Of a DNA stretch of 59,212 nt, positions 10,245-18,957 are shown one piece after another. The stretch's first letter is position 1. Each line of letters starts with the position of its first letter. Under the pieces are notes generated by a model. It was given only the letters and a program-made list of their open reading frames with translations. It made no database searches and had not been told where the DNA came from. The stretch comes from Pseudomonadota bacterium (GTDB lineage: Bacteria > Pseudomonadota > Gammaproteobacteria > Burkholderiales > Rhodocyclaceae): assembly GCA_018261895.1 (NCBI GenBank), contig JAGTRT010000013.1, positions 1 to 59,212 on the forward strand, written 5' to 3'. Position numbers and translations under genes: made by a program.

Positions 10245-10595
10245 CTAGTCGATCAGGTCGTGAAAAGCTTCATGCACATCGTAAAAGGCGGCATCGACCT
10301 CGCCCTTGCCGTCCTCGCAACTCGTTTTCAGGCGAGCCAGCGCGGCGACCAACCCGGACGCATCGCGCGACCGGATGTTGCCAGCCAGCGCCGCCATCTC
10401 CGGGCGCTTGGCGCAGGCATTGCGCGTGCGCTCCGGGCTCGGCCGCGCATGCCAGACCGGCGCCAGCACGGCATGAAAGGCATCGACATCCTTCGCCATG
10501 CGATGGTGCGAATGACGCGTCGCCTCGACGCTCATCGCCACGCTGCAGCCCACCGCGAGGAGCACCCCGATAAACCCCTGAAATTTAGTCGCCAA
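10245..10595 (-). CDS. Small exported protein of unknown function
   Basis: Unrecognised 116-aa protein. The start is taken as TTG 10595, preceded by GGGGA at a good distance. It gives a signal sequence (ATKFQGFIGVLLAVGCSVAMSVEA) followed by a His-rich stretch, TRHSHHRM. Two cysteines in the mature part (RNACAKRP and KTSCEDG) could form a disulfide. The remainder looks helical and ends DAAFYDVHEAFHDLID. It is convergent with the ATPase gene, only 33 bp away. A start further upstream (10700) would run through the neighbouring repeat copy and is less likely. The bound ligand, if any, is unknown; the histidines hint at metal. Confidence 0.65.
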   Translation of the reverse strand: MATKFQGFIGVLLAVGCSVAMSVEATRHSHHRMAKDVDAFHAVLAPVWHARPSPERTRNACAKRPEMAALAGNIRSRDASGLVAALARLKTSCEDGKGEVDAAFYDVHEAFHDLID

Positions 10596-10692
10596 GATCG
10601 TCCCCGCAAGAAAAGCCTGTCGCACAGGCGGCACGCCCGAGGATAGCAAATTCCCGGCGGCGCCCGGCAAGCCCTTCGCTAACCCGGCTTGC

Positions 10693-10727
10693 ACGGTCAA
10701 CCGGAAAAATCGGCCAAAACTGAAATT
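10693..10727 (+). repeat. 35-bp interspersed repeat, copy 3 (intergenic)
   Basis: Left block ACGGTCAACCGGAAA, then AATCG, GCCAAAACT and GAAAT. It lies between the divergent small exported protein and the ferredoxin gene, 39 bp upstream of the ferredoxin start. Confidence 0.9.
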
Positions 10728-10766
10728 TCCGCCTCGTTATAATGCGGGTCTGCACAGGAGACCCGC

Positions 10767-11075
10767 ATGAGCTACTTCAAACACCACGTATTCATCTGCA
10801 CCAACCAGCGCGACGGCGGCGAGCAATGCTGCAACAACGTCGGCGGTTCCGAGATGTTCGCCTACGCCAAGGACCGCGTCGGCGCGCTCAAACAGAACGG
10901 CGCCGGCGCCATCCGCATCAACAAGGCCGGCTGCCTCGGCCGCTGCGATGTCGGCCCGGTCATGGTCGTGTATCCCGAAGAAACCTGGTATTCCTTCATC
11001 GACAAGGAAGACGTCGAGGAAATCATCCAGGAACACCTGATCGGCGGCAAAGTCGTCGACCGTCTGAAAATCTGA
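10767..11075 (+). CDS. [2Fe-2S] ferredoxin, thioredoxin-fold type
   Basis: 102-aa electron-transfer protein of the thioredoxin-like [2Fe-2S] ferredoxin class (Clostridium pasteurianum/NuoE-like fold). Cys11 and Cys21 or 22 together with Cys56 and Cys60 (GCLGRC) give the expected C-X9/10-C...C-X3-C cluster pattern. The start is ATG 10767, preceded by AGGAGACCCGC. The hydrolase gene begins 4 bp after the stop, so they form an operon. The redox partner is unknown. It is distinct from the plant-type and Isc ferredoxins. Confidence 0.92.
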   Translation: MSYFKHHVFICTNQRDGGEQCCNNVGGSEMFAYAKDRVGALKQNGAGAIRINKAGCLGRCDVGPVMVVYPEETWYSFIDKEDVEEIIQEHLIGGKVVDRLKI

Positions 11076-11079
11076 CGCC

Positions 11080-11718
11080 ATGCGCGCCCCCGAAGAGAAA
11101 ATTTTCATCGATGGCCCGGTCGGCAAGATCGAGGTCATCATGGAGCGCCCCGATGCGCCCAAGGGCATCGCGTTGATCGCCCACCCGCACCCGATGGGCG
11201 GCGGCGCCAACACCAACAAGGTCGCCTACACGCTGGCCCGCACCTTCGTCAGCCTCGGCTACGCCGCCTTCCGCCCGAATTTCCGCGGCGTCGGCGGCAC
11301 CGAAGGCGTTCATGACGAAGGCCGCGGCGAGGTCGATGACCTGCTCGCCGTCATCGAAGACGCCAAGTGCCGCTGCGGCAACCTGCCCGTCGCGCTGGCC
11401 GGCTTCTCGTTTGGTGCCTTCTGCCAGACGCGCGTCGCCAAGCGCCTGGCCGAAGCCAACCACCCGGCCCAGCGCCTCGTGCTGGTCGGCACCGCCGCCG
11501 GCCACGTCGAAGGCAGCCGCCAATACGACACCGAAGCCGTGCCGCACGACACCATCGTCATCCACGGTGCCGACGACACGCTCGTGCCGCCGGCCAACGT
11601 TTACGCCTGGGCCCTGCCGCTCGACCTGCCGGTCGTCGTCGTGCCCGGCGCCGACCACTTCTTCCACCGTCGCCTGCACCTCATTCGCGACATCATCACC
11701 CGCGCATGGCGGCACTGA
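11080..11718 (+). CDS. Alpha/beta hydrolase (COG2945-like)
   Basis: 212-aa cytoplasmic hydrolase of the dienelactone-hydrolase-like small group. [13 protein letters not shown] carries the oxyanion-hole region, GFSFGAF the nucleophile elbow serine, GADDTLVP the acid and ADHFFHRRL the catalytic histidine. The substrate is unknown. The gene follows the ferredoxin by 4 bp and overlaps the ABC ATPase start by 13 bp, so ferredoxin, hydrolase and ATPase are likely one transcript. There is no signal peptide. Confidence 0.88.
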   Translation: MRAPEEKIFIDGPVGKIEVIMERPDAPKGIALIAHPHPMGGGANTNKVAYTLARTFVSLGYAAFRPNFRGVGGTEGVHDEGRGEVDDLLAVIEDAKCRCGNLPVALAGFSFGAFCQTRVAKRLAEANHPAQRLVLVGTAAGHVEGSRQYDTEAVPHDTIVIHGADDTLVPPANVYAWALPLDLPVVVVPGADHFFHRRLHLIRDIITRAWRH

Positions 11719-12623
11719 GCGCCAGCGAACTCCGCAAGACCTACACCGGCAACGAAGTCGTCGCCGGGCTGTCTTTCGGCGTTGAAACCGGCACCTGCTT
11801 CGGCCTGCTCGGCCCGAACGGCGCCGGCAAGACGACGACGCTGCGCCTCTGCCTCGGCCTCACCGGGCCGGACAGCGGCACGATCACGCTCAACGGCCAC
11901 GTCATCCCCGACGATGCCCAGGCCGCCCGGGCGCGCATCGGCGTCGTGCCGCAATTCGACAACCTCGACCCGGATTTCACCTGCGCCGAAAACCTGCTCG
12001 TCTTCGGCCGCTATTTCGGTTTCAAGGATGCCGACATCCGGGCGAAGATCCCGCAACTGCTCGAATTCGCCGGCCTGTCGAGCAAGGCCGACGCCAGGAT
12101 ATCGACCCTTTCCGGCGGCATGAAACGCCGGCTGACCCTGGCCCGCGCCATGGTCAACGACCCCGACATCATTTTCCTCGACGAGCCGACCACCGGCCTC
12201 GACCCACAGGCCCGCCACCTGATCTGGGACCGCCTCAAGCAGCTCAAGTCGGCCGGCAAGACGCTGATACTGACCACCCATTTCATGGACGAAGCCGAGC
12301 GCCTGTGCGACACGCTCATCGTCATCGACCACGGCCGCAAGATCGCCGAAGGCAGCCCGCGCCAGCTTATCGCCGAGCAGATCGAACCGCAGGTCGTCGA
12401 GGTTTTCGACGAATCTCACGGTCAACTGGAAATTTTCGTCAAAACCGAAAAACATCTGGCCGAGCGCGTCGAAACCAGCGGCGAAACCGCCTTCTTCTAC
12501 TGCCGCGACCCGCGCGAGCTGCTGGCCCGACTCGCCGAGGCCGATGGCCTGCGCTACGTACACCGCGCCTCCAACCTCGAAGACGTGTTCATCAAACTGA
12601 CCGGTCGCGAACTGCGCGATTGA
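11706..12623 (+). CDS. ABC transporter ATP-binding protein (NodI/DrrA-like)
   Basis: 305-aa ATPase of an ABC-2 type exporter. Walker [10 protein letters not shown] at about residues 36-44, signature [10 protein letters not shown], Walker [13 protein letters not shown] and switch [15 protein letters not shown] are all present. The C-terminal part ([19 protein letters not shown]) is the usual NodI/DrrA tail. Its likely permease partner, the NodJ-like gene at 19945, lies 7.3 kb away instead of next door. Residues around 238-250 ([13 protein letters not shown]) are encoded by a diverged copy of the 35-bp repeat. The substrate is unknown; lipid-like or oligosaccharide cargo is usual for this group. 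Confidence 0.92.
   Translation: MAALSASELRKTYTGNEVVAGLSFGVETGTCFGLLGPNGAGKTTTLRLCLGLTGPDSGTITLNGHVIPDDAQAARARIGVVPQFDNLDPDFTCAENLLVFGRYFGFKDADIRAKIPQLLEFAGLSSKADARISTLSGGMKRRLTLARAMVNDPDIIFLDEPTTGLDPQARHLIWDRLKQLKSAGKTLILTTHFMDEAERLCDTLIVIDHGRKIAEGSPRQLIAEQIEPQVVEVFDESHGQLEIFVKTEKHLAERVETSGETAFFYCRDPRELLARLAEADGLRYVHRASNLEDVFIKLTGRELRD
12418..12452 (+). repeat. 35-bp interspersed repeat, copy 4 (diverged, inside the ABC ATPase gene)
   Basis: ACGGTCAACTGGAAA then TTTTC, GTCAAAACC, GAAAAA. It has one mismatch in the left block and three or four in the right block. It is read in frame as part of the variable C-terminal region of the ATPase. Because it is diverged it is less certain than the other copies. 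Confidence 0.6.
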
Positions 12624-12742
12624 GCCCGCCGCCTGCTTTTACAGGCATCCCGGCCGCTCCGAGCGCATGCCAAATCCATGTTTTGATTGGAAATTTCCAA
12701 AAATATGCTAGAATGATGCATTGACTTGGATTGGAATTGGCA

Positions 12743-13345
12743 ATGCGCCGGTGGTTGGTCGCGACAGTGCTCGCATATTCGACGGTAGGCTTCTGTGCAT
12801 CGGAATCGGTTTCCGACGCACCGTCCATCGTCGACATGTCGGAAGCTGCGCAGGGCGTCGCCATCTCCGCCATTCCGACGCCGCCACGAGCCATCGAGGT
12901 ACTGACCCTCGAAGAATCCGACCGCATGCGGGCTGCCCGGAAAGCACGCATCGCCGCCAAGAAGAAGGCCTCAACAGTCCTCATGCTGAGCCGCACCGAG
13001 CGGCGCCAGGTGGCCATTCTGGCCGCCAACACGCAGTCCAGCGAGCCGCAGAGTCATGTCTACGATCAGGACGACAATTCGCAGGGCAATATCGACGATC
13101 TCGACCTGCATCGTTCGTTCAACCGCCCCCGCGTAGTGGATGAGCCGGATGGCGACAAGGCCGAAGCCGACGATCTGCCTGGCCACGTCCGCGTGCGCCT
13201 GATGATGGCCCGCCTCAAGGCTGTCGAGGCCCATGCCCTGAACCAGGTGACCGACGACGGTGAAGCGCTGCCGGATTCGGTCATGGCCCGCCTCAAGGAA
13301 GCCCGCCTCAAGGCGGTCGAAGCGCACCAGCGCAAATTCGGCTAA
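12743..13345 (+). CDS. Exported hypothetical protein with a repeated ARLKAVEAH motif
   Basis: Unrecognised 200-aa protein. ATG 12743 gives a signal peptide (MRRWLVATVLAYSTVGFCA). A TTG 12 bp upstream is an alternative. The middle is basic and helical (MRAARKARIAAKKKAS), followed by an acidic stretch. The C-terminus holds a near-duplication: MARLKAVEAHALN at about residues 154-166 and ARLKAVEAHQRKFG at the end. The AT-rich leader (12675-12720) contains the palindrome GGAAATTTCC. The gene is alone between the ABC ATPase and the convergent HAD gene, so no partner is suggested. It is probably periplasmic. Confidence 0.7.
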   Translation: MRRWLVATVLAYSTVGFCASESVSDAPSIVDMSEAAQGVAISAIPTPPRAIEVLTLEESDRMRAARKARIAAKKKASTVLMLSRTERRQVAILAANTQSSEPQSHVYDQDDNSQGNIDDLDLHRSFNRPRVVDEPDGDKAEADDLPGHVRVRLMMARLKAVEAHALNQVTDDGEALPDSVMARLKEARLKAVEAHQRKFG

Positions 13346-13373
13346 ACCGTCGGGCCACCCGGCCTGATCGCGT

Positions 13374-14141
13374 TCAGCTCAACAATCCCGCCACGGCCGC
13401 CGCAAAATCGTCGTAGACCGCCGCCGGTCGAATGTCCGGATGCTGGTCGTCGCCCGCCCTGAACTTGCCCGTCCGCACCAGAATCCCCGGAATCCCTGCC
13501 GCCTGCGCACCGCCGATGTCGTCGCTGAGGTCGTCACCGATCAGCACGGCATCTGCCGCTGCCACGCCGAGTTCGGCCAACGCGGCCGCAAAAAAGGCCG
13601 GTGCCGGCTTGCCGGTGATTTCCGCCTTGATCCCGGCCGAGTATTCGAGCCCGGCGACAAACGCCCCCATGTCCAGCGAGAGTCCTTCCGGCTCCATGAA
13701 ATAGCGGTTGCGCGCCATCGCCATGAGCGGCACGCCCTGCATGAGCAGCCGAAAGGCGTGGTTGAGGATGGGGTAGGTGAAATGCGTCCCCATGTCGCCC
13801 AGCACGACAACGTCCGGATTGGCATCGCTCTCGCCCATTTCCTCGGCGATATCGGGGTGAATCAGCCAGAGCGGACGCAGGCCGCGACTGCGCACCAGCG
13901 TCCTTGCAGCGAGGGCCGCCGTCTGGATTTCACTCGCCGCCAGCGTGAACCCCATGCGTTGCAGCTTGGCAAACAGGATATTGCTCGGTGTCCGCGTCGT
14001 ATTGGTCAGGAACCGCAGCGGCAGGCCGGAAGCCCGCAGGCGATCGAGCGCGCGGACGGCGCCCGGCAGCGCATCGTCGCCGGTGTGTAGGACACCGGCG
14101 AGGTCAATCAGAACCGCCTTGGGTGATGAAATCGGTGCCAT
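13374..14141 (-). CDS. HAD-superfamily phosphatase (HDHD2/LHPP/NagD-like)
   Basis: 255-aa HAD hydrolase, subclass IIA. Motif I is DLAGVLHTG, where the second Asp of DxDGT is replaced, as commonly seen in the LHPP/HDHD2 branch. Motif II is FLTNTTRTP, motif III lies near GKPAPAFF, and motif IV is LIGDDLSDDIGGAQAAG. The start chosen is ATG 14141, preceded by AGGGAG. An ATG at 14162 adds seven residues and has no ribosome-binding site. The substrate is unknown; relatives act on phospholysine, phosphohistidine or small phosphoesters. The radical SAM gene lies 54 bp upstream on the same strand. Confidence 0.87.
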   Translation of the reverse strand: MAPISSPKAVLIDLAGVLHTGDDALPGAVRALDRLRASGLPLRFLTNTTRTPSNILFAKLQRMGFTLAASEIQTAALAARTLVRSRGLRPLWLIHPDIAEEMGESDANPDVVVLGDMGTHFTYPILNHAFRLLMQGVPLMAMARNRYFMEPEGLSLDMGAFVAGLEYSAGIKAEITGKPAPAFFAAALAELGVAAADAVLIGDDLSDDIGGAQAAGIPGILVRTGKFRAGDDQHPDIRPAAVYDDFAAAVAGLLS

Positions 14142-14195
14142 CGTCGCTCCCTGATGCGTCATGACAATGATTCGATACGGGTCATGGCTGAAAGT

Positions 14196-15794
14196 TTAGT
14201 CCATCGCAATAATTTGCTCGCCCGCCGCCCCCGCATGGGCATGCCTGTCCTGCCGTTGCGCGAGGGCGCGCGGCTGCCGCGGCGCAGGCTTGTCCCGGTC
14301 CTTGAGCAGCCCATTCAGACAGGCCGGGTTGGCGCGGGCGCCGCTGGCCAGGTAATCGGCCAGCAGGGTTTGGCGGATGGATTCCCGGTCGTGGCCGATG
14401 ACTACAGTCAGGTAGTCGAATAGGCAATCGACCAGTTTTTCCGGCGTCAGGCGGCTGGTCTGGGCCGTCGTTTGCCAAAGCCAGCCGGTGAACGCGAACA
14501 AGGCGGCAAACGGCGAGGGGCCGCCGAGCAGGATGGGCAGGGTCCGCGGGAAGCGACCGGAATTGGCGAGCAGATCCCAGTAGCGGGCGAGGCGGGTAAA
14601 GGCCTGCATGGTGGCTGCGTCGACGACGGCGGTTTGCTGCACGGTGTAGGGCGGGGCCGTGTCGTAAATCATGCCGTGGGCGGCATCATGGCGGGCAATC
14701 GGCGTGCCGCGCAGGCGCTTGAGGACACCCAGCTGGATTTCGTGCGGGCCCAAAGCGTAGAGTCGGTCAAAGCCAGCGGCAAAACTGGCCAGGGTTTCGC
14801 CGGGCAGGCCGAAGATGAGGTCGGCGTGCAGGTGGGCGTGGCTGTGCGCAACGAGCCAGGCAAGGTTCGCGCAGGTCTGCTCGTTGTCCTGCCGGCGCGA
14901 GATGCTTTGCTGGACCTCGGGATTGAAGGTCTGGACGCCGATTTCGAACTGCAGCACGCCGGACGGAAAGCGAACGATCATCGCCTTGAGCCGCTCAGGC
15001 AGGTGATCGGGAATGACTTCGAAATGCAGGAAGAGGTCGGGCGTCAGGCGGTCGAGGAAGAATTGCAGGATGCTCAGCGTCCGGTCGATCTTGAGGTTGA
15101 AGGTCCGGTCGACAAACTTGAAATGGCGCGCGCCGCGGCGGTAAAGATTTTCCAGCGCGGCGAGAAAGTCCGCCTCGGGGAAGGCCCAGGCACTTTTGTC
15201 GAGCGAACTCAGGCAAAACTCGCACTTGAACGGGCAACCGCGCGAGGCCTCGACGTAGAGCAGACGATGCGTCAGGTCGTCATCAGAAAATTCGGCGTAG
15301 GGCAGGGCGATGTCGTCAAGCCCCGGCTGCTGGCCGGGAATGACCTTCTTGATCGGTGGCTGGCCGTCGAGCAGGGCGCGGCACAGCTTCGGAAAGCTGA
15401 CGTCACCCCAGCCGGTAATCAGGTGGTCGGCCAGCCGGACGATTTCCTGCTCCGCCCATTCATGGCTGACCTCCGGACCACCGACGACGATCTTGAGCGC
15501 CGGGCGCGAGGCCTTGAGGCGGCGGATAACCTCCGTGGTCTGCACGACATTCCAGATGTAAACGCCGAAGCCGACGACTTGCGGCGAGCCGTCCGCCGGT
15601 TCGCCGAGATCGGCGAGCAGGGCGTCGACGATCTCTGGGACCGGGCGAACGATGGTGAATTCGCGCAAACGGGTTTGCTCGCGCAAGCCGCCGCCACCGT
15701 GGCGATCCATGTTGGCGAGCAGGTAGCGCAACCCCAACGAGGCATGGATGTAACGGGCGTTGAGCGTGGCGAGGATGATGGCTGGCGCGGACAT
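14196..15794 (-). CDS. B12-binding radical SAM protein with C-terminal DUF4080
   Basis: 532-aa protein. Residues 1-140 form a cobalamin-binding-like Rossmann domain (VVGFGVYIWNV, IVVGGPEVSHEW). The radical SAM core has the cluster motif CPFKCEFC near residue 192. The C-terminal 150 residues correspond to DUF4080. ATG 15794 is preferred over 15845, which would add 17 unlike residues. The cobalamin base-off motif DxHxxG is not evident, as is common in this branch. The substrate is unknown. The extreme C-terminus is basic (KDRDKPAPRQPRALAQRQ) and differs from the rest in composition. Confidence 0.85.
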   Translation of the reverse strand: MSAPAIILATLNARYIHASLGLRYLLANMDRHGGGGLREQTRLREFTIVRPVPEIVDALLADLGEPADGSPQVVGFGVYIWNVVQTTEVIRRLKASRPALKIVVGGPEVSHEWAEQEIVRLADHLITGWGDVSFPKLCRALLDGQPPIKKVIPGQQPGLDDIALPYAEFSDDDLTHRLLYVEASRGCPFKCEFCLSSLDKSAWAFPEADFLAALENLYRRGARHFKFVDRTFNLKIDRTLSILQFFLDRLTPDLFLHFEVIPDHLPERLKAMIVRFPSGVLQFEIGVQTFNPEVQQSISRRQDNEQTCANLAWLVAHSHAHLHADLIFGLPGETLASFAAGFDRLYALGPHEIQLGVLKRLRGTPIARHDAAHGMIYDTAPPYTVQQTAVVDAATMQAFTRLARYWDLLANSGRFPRTLPILLGGPSPFAALFAFTGWLWQTTAQTSRLTPEKLVDCLFDYLTVVIGHDRESIRQTLLADYLASGARANPACLNGLLKDRDKPAPRQPRALAQRQDRHAHAGAAGEQIIAMD

Positions 15795-15886
15795 GGCGCC
15801 ATTTTGACAGCTTCCGGCGACCAGCGCGGCGGCGCAGGGTGCCACGAACCAAGCCGGCGCTCACGGCCACCGGAATCCCCTCTCTC

Positions 15887-15921
15887 ACGGTCAACCGGAA
15901 AAATGGCCCAAAAATGAAATG
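15887..15921 (+). repeat. 35-bp interspersed repeat, copy 5 (intergenic)
   Basis: Left block ACGGTCAACCGGAAA, then AATGG, CCCAAAAAT and GAAATG, preceded by TCTCTC. It sits in the spacer between the divergent radical SAM gene and the octaheme cytochrome operon, about 160 bp upstream of the latter's start. Confidence 0.92.
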
Positions 15922-15968
15922 TTGCAATTTCCATTCGACCACCCGCAATTCCGTCACAAATTCGCTCT

Positions 15969-15988
15969 ATATTGACAATTGTCAATAT
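15969..15988. promoter_or_regulatory. 20-bp perfect palindrome upstream of the octaheme cytochrome operon
   Basis: ATATTGACAATTGTCAATAT is a perfect inverted repeat, 93 bp upstream of the cytochrome start. Its core TTGAC-N4-GTCAA has the spacing and outer bases of a CRP/FNR-family site (FNR consensus TTGAT-N4-ATCAA) with C/G at the inner position. It is a likely operator for oxygen- or nitrogen-oxide-responsive control; which regulator binds is inferred, not shown. Confidence 0.65.
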
Positions 15989-16081
15989 TCGTACATTAGA
16001 GACGACTAATCTTTACCCAGAACTGTGGCTCCGGCGGGGCCGCCACAGTCCGGTGTTTCATCGTTCTTTGCAGGGGAAATC

Positions 16082-17698
16082 ATGAAGATGATCAAGCAAG
16101 CCATGCTCGCGATCGCCACTTTGGCGTTCACGACACTCGGGTACCCGACGACCACGCCGGGTACCCCCCAAGCTAATCAAAAGCTCTTGAAGTCGACGGC
16201 CGACCACAGCAAATTCAAGGAATTGCAGCAGGAATTTGCCTCCGGACCCGACGTCACCAAGGCGTGTCTGGCTTGCCATACCGAAGCGGCGAAGCAGATT
16301 CATCTCACCCAGCACTGGAAATGGGAATTCCGGAATCCGGAAACCCAGCAGATGCTTGGCAAGAAGCACGTGGTCAACAACTTCTGCACATCGGTCACCT
16401 CGAACTACAAGGCCTGCGCCAGTTGCCACATCGGCTACAACACCGACGGCCCGAATTTCGACATGACCTCGGAAAGCAACGTCGATTGCCTGGTCTGCCA
16501 CGACCAGACGGGCAAGTACAAGAAACCGGCGGGCTTTGCCGGCAACCCGGTGACCAAGGACACGGAATTCCCGCCCGGTTCCGGCAAGATCATCCGCGCG
16601 GTCAATCTGGCTGATATCGCCCAGAAGGTCGGCCAGACCAAGCGCACCACCTGCGGCACCTGCCACTTCTACGGTGGCGGCGGCGACGGGGTCAAGCATG
16701 GCGACCTCGACAGTTCGCTCGAAGCGCCGGACAAGGCACTGGATGTCCACATGGACACCAAGGGCCTGAACTTCAGTTGCTCGACCTGCCACAAGACCGA
16801 AGGCCACCAGGTGCCGGGCAGCCGATATGCCCCCACCGCCCAGGACAAGGACGGCGCCCACATGCGCGGCAAGGCCGATCATTCCAATCCGGCGACCTGC
16901 CAGTCCTGCCATGGCCAGGCGCCGCACAAGAAGGAAGCCAAGCTGAACGACCATACCGACAAGGTGGCGTGCCAGACCTGCCACATCCCGGCCTTCGCCC
17001 GTGGCGACGTGCCGACCAAGATGTCCTGGGACTGGTCAACGGCCGGCAAGCGCGGCCCGGACGGCAAGCCGCTGGTCATCAAGGACGAGGACGGCTACGA
17101 AACCTATCTCGGCATCAAGGGCGATTTCGTCTGGAAAACCAACGTCACGCCGGAATACATGTGGTTCAACGGCAAGGTCAACTACACGCTGACCGACACC
17201 AAGATCGAAAAAGCCAATCAGCCGATCTACATCAGCAAGTTCGAAGGCTCCGCCGACGACGGCAAATCGATGATCTGGCCGGTCAAACTGTTCCACGGCA
17301 AGCAACCGTTCGACGCCGAGAACAAGACGCTGACGATCAACCACCTGGCCGGGCAGGACGACGCCGCCTACTGGAAGAACCTGAACTGGGACAAGGCCAT
17401 CGCCGCCGGCATGGCTGCCGCCGGCAAGCCTTTCTCCGGCAAATACGACTTCATCGAGACCGTCGCCATGTGGCCGATTACCCACATGGTCGCGCCGAAG
17501 GACAAGGCATTGGGCTGCAGTGACTGCCACAGCAGCAATGGCCGCCTCGAAAAAGTCGATGGCATCTATATCCCCGGCCGTGGGCGCGATCACATCGTAC
17601 TGCTCGACACCGCCGGCTGGGCGCTCGCCGCCCTCACGCTGCTCGGCGTCATCGGCCACGGCATCGGCCGCATCCTGACTGCCAAGCGCAACCACTAA
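16082..17698 (+). CDS. Octaheme c-type cytochrome, tetrathionate reductase (OTR) family
   Basis: 538-aa multihaem protein with a signal sequence (MKMIKQAMLAIATLAFTTLG) and exactly eight CXXCH motifs: CLACH (from residue 62), CASCH, CLVCH, CGTCH, CSTCH, CQSCH, CQTCH and CSDCH. A single C-terminal helix (LLDTAGWALAALTLLGVIGHGIG) anchors it in the inner membrane with the haems in the periplasm. The family includes Shewanella OTR, which reduces tetrathionate, nitrite and hydroxylamine in vitro; the physiological substrate is unsettled. The start ATG 16082 follows AGGGGAAATC. Cytochrome b follows by 10 bp and is the expected quinol-side partner. Confidence 0.93.
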   Translation: MKMIKQAMLAIATLAFTTLGYPTTTPGTPQANQKLLKSTADHSKFKELQQEFASGPDVTKACLACHTEAAKQIHLTQHWKWEFRNPETQQMLGKKHVVNNFCTSVTSNYKACASCHIGYNTDGPNFDMTSESNVDCLVCHDQTGKYKKPAGFAGNPVTKDTEFPPGSGKIIRAVNLADIAQKVGQTKRTTCGTCHFYGGGGDGVKHGDLDSSLEAPDKALDVHMDTKGLNFSCSTCHKTEGHQVPGSRYAPTAQDKDGAHMRGKADHSNPATCQSCHGQAPHKKEAKLNDHTDKVACQTCHIPAFARGDVPTKMSWDWSTAGKRGPDGKPLVIKDEDGYETYLGIKGDFVWKTNVTPEYMWFNGKVNYTLTDTKIEKANQPIYISKFEGSADDGKSMIWPVKLFHGKQPFDAENKTLTINHLAGQDDAAYWKNLNWDKAIAAGMAAAGKPFSGKYDFIETVAMWPITHMVAPKDKALGCSDCHSSNGRLEKVDGIYIPGRGRDHIVLLDTAGWALAALTLLGVIGHGIGRILTAKRNH

Positions 17699-17708
17699 GG
17701 GGAAGAAC

Positions 17709-18332
17709 ATGGCACGCGTTTATATCTTCAAGCGTTTCGAACGTTTCTGGCACTGGACCCAGGCCTTGCTCATCATCACCATGCTGGTCACCGGTTTTGA
17801 AGTGCACGGCACCTACTCGCTGCTCGGCTGGCACCAGGCCGGCGAGCTGCACACCACCGCAGCCTGGGCCCTGATGGGACTGTGGATCTTCGCCATCTTC
17901 TGGCACTTCACGACAGGCGAATGGCGCCAGTACATTCCGACGACAAACAAGATGCTCGATGTCGCGCTGTTCTACGCCTTCGGGATGTTCAAAGGCGAAC
18001 ACCACCCTTACCTGAAGACCAAAAACCGCAAGCACAACCCGCTGCAACGGGTCGCCTACCTTGGCGTCAAGCTGTTCATCAACCCACTGCTCTGGTGCTC
18101 TGGACTGCTTTATCTGTTCTACAACCAGCTTGGCGCCGTCGGCCTGGGCGGGCTATCACTCGGCCTCATCGCCGTAGCCCACACCCTCGGCGCCTTCCTG
18201 ATGCTGCTCTTCCTGATCGCCCACATCTACCTCGGCACCGCCGGCCACACCCCAACCGCCCACTTCAAGGCCATGGTCACCGGCTGGGACGACGACGTGA
18301 ATGAGGAACCGCAAGGCGCCAAGGTGCAATGA
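17709..18332 (+). CDS. Di-haem cytochrome b (b561/hydrogenase-type), quinol-oxidising partner
   Basis: 207-aa inner-membrane cytochrome b with four helices. Histidines suited to two b haems are His15 (FWHWTQ), His33, and those in WHFTTG, VAHTLG and AHIYLG. It resembles the membrane subunits of formate dehydrogenase, thiosulfate reductase or Ni-Fe hydrogenase. The gene begins 10 bp after the octaheme cytochrome stop with AGGGGAAGA as ribosome-binding site. It probably passes electrons from the quinol pool to the octaheme protein in anaerobic respiration. The C-terminal tail after the last helix is soluble and acidic. Confidence 0.9.
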   Translation: MARVYIFKRFERFWHWTQALLIITMLVTGFEVHGTYSLLGWHQAGELHTTAAWALMGLWIFAIFWHFTTGEWRQYIPTTNKMLDVALFYAFGMFKGEHHPYLKTKNRKHNPLQRVAYLGVKLFINPLLWCSGLLYLFYNQLGAVGLGGLSLGLIAVAHTLGAFLMLLFLIAHIYLGTAGHTPTAHFKAMVTGWDDDVNEEPQGAKVQ

Positions 18333-18502
18333 GCCCAAATTCGTGATTGACTATCATGACGAGACAAGACAGGTCGCATCGTCATCAGGCGGGGTTAACC
18401 CGAAACGGGATGCTGTGCCATTCCCAAGGGCTTCCCCACAACCTGCAAGGACGCCGCGACTTTCAAGACAAACGACATCCAAATTGAATTAAGGAGCAAG
18501 CC

Positions 18503-18826
18503 ATGCGCAAAACACTCTCCCAACTGTTTGTTTCCATCGCGCTCGCCGCCGCAGCGCTCACCGTTTCCCCGATTGCCTTGGCCGACGACGTCAAGATGGT
18601 CGGCGTGATCACCAAGATCAAGCTGGCCGGCGACGGCAAGTCGGCTCAGGCCATCCTGAAGGATGGCAAGTCGGGCGAATCGATCACCATCAACATCACC
18701 GACGACCTGACCCTGGACAAATTCAAGGACAAGCGGATTGTCGAAGGGGATGAAATCCGCGCCAAATACGACAACGCGGGCGGCAAGAACGAAAGCAAGT
18801 CGTTCAAGAAAACGGCTGGCTGCTGA
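18503..18826 (+). CDS. Small periplasmic protein following the cytochrome operon
   Basis: 107-aa protein with a signal peptide (AALTVSPIALADD cleavage region). The mature part is short, beta-rich and Lys/Asp-rich (VKMVGVITKIKLAGDGKSAQ ... GDEIRAKYDN), which suggests an OB-fold-like barrel, and it ends KKTAGC. No family is recognised with confidence. AAGGAG precedes the ATG. A 170-bp spacer separates it from cytochrome b and a strong terminator follows, so it may have its own promoter or be the last gene of the operon. The spacer shows no feature I can name. A haem- or redox-related role is only inferred from position. Confidence 0.75.
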   Translation: MRKTLSQLFVSIALAAAALTVSPIALADDVKMVGVITKIKLAGDGKSAQAILKDGKSGESITINITDDLTLDKFKDKRIVEGDEIRAKYDNAGGKNESKSFKKTAGC

Positions 18827-18852
18827 AACAGACAGCCATCAACAACAGCCAG

Positions 18853-18882
18853 GCGGGGAGATTTCTCCCCGCTTTATTTTTT
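18853..18882 (+). terminator. Rho-independent terminator
   Basis: GCGGGGAG-ATTT-CTCCCCGC forms an 8-bp perfect stem with a 4-base loop, followed directly by TTTATTTTTT. It lies 27 bp after the small periplasmic protein's stop and ends the cytochrome transcript. Confidence 0.95.
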
Positions 18883-18957
18883 CAGAATCGGGCGCTATTC
18901 ACTCCGGGTATATGCCGAAAGTAATATACTGAGATTTTTCGTCAGCGCCCTGCCAAG

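Noticed and set aside
13374..14141. HAD protein as inactive because the second Asp of motif I is missing
   Set aside because: The LHPP/HDHD2 branch of the family also lacks this Asp at that position, so loss of activity cannot be concluded.
18333..18502. Riboswitch (for example c-di-GMP class I) in the 170-bp spacer before the small periplasmic protein
   Set aside because: There are short complementary stretches, but the conserved core bases of the known classes are not present.
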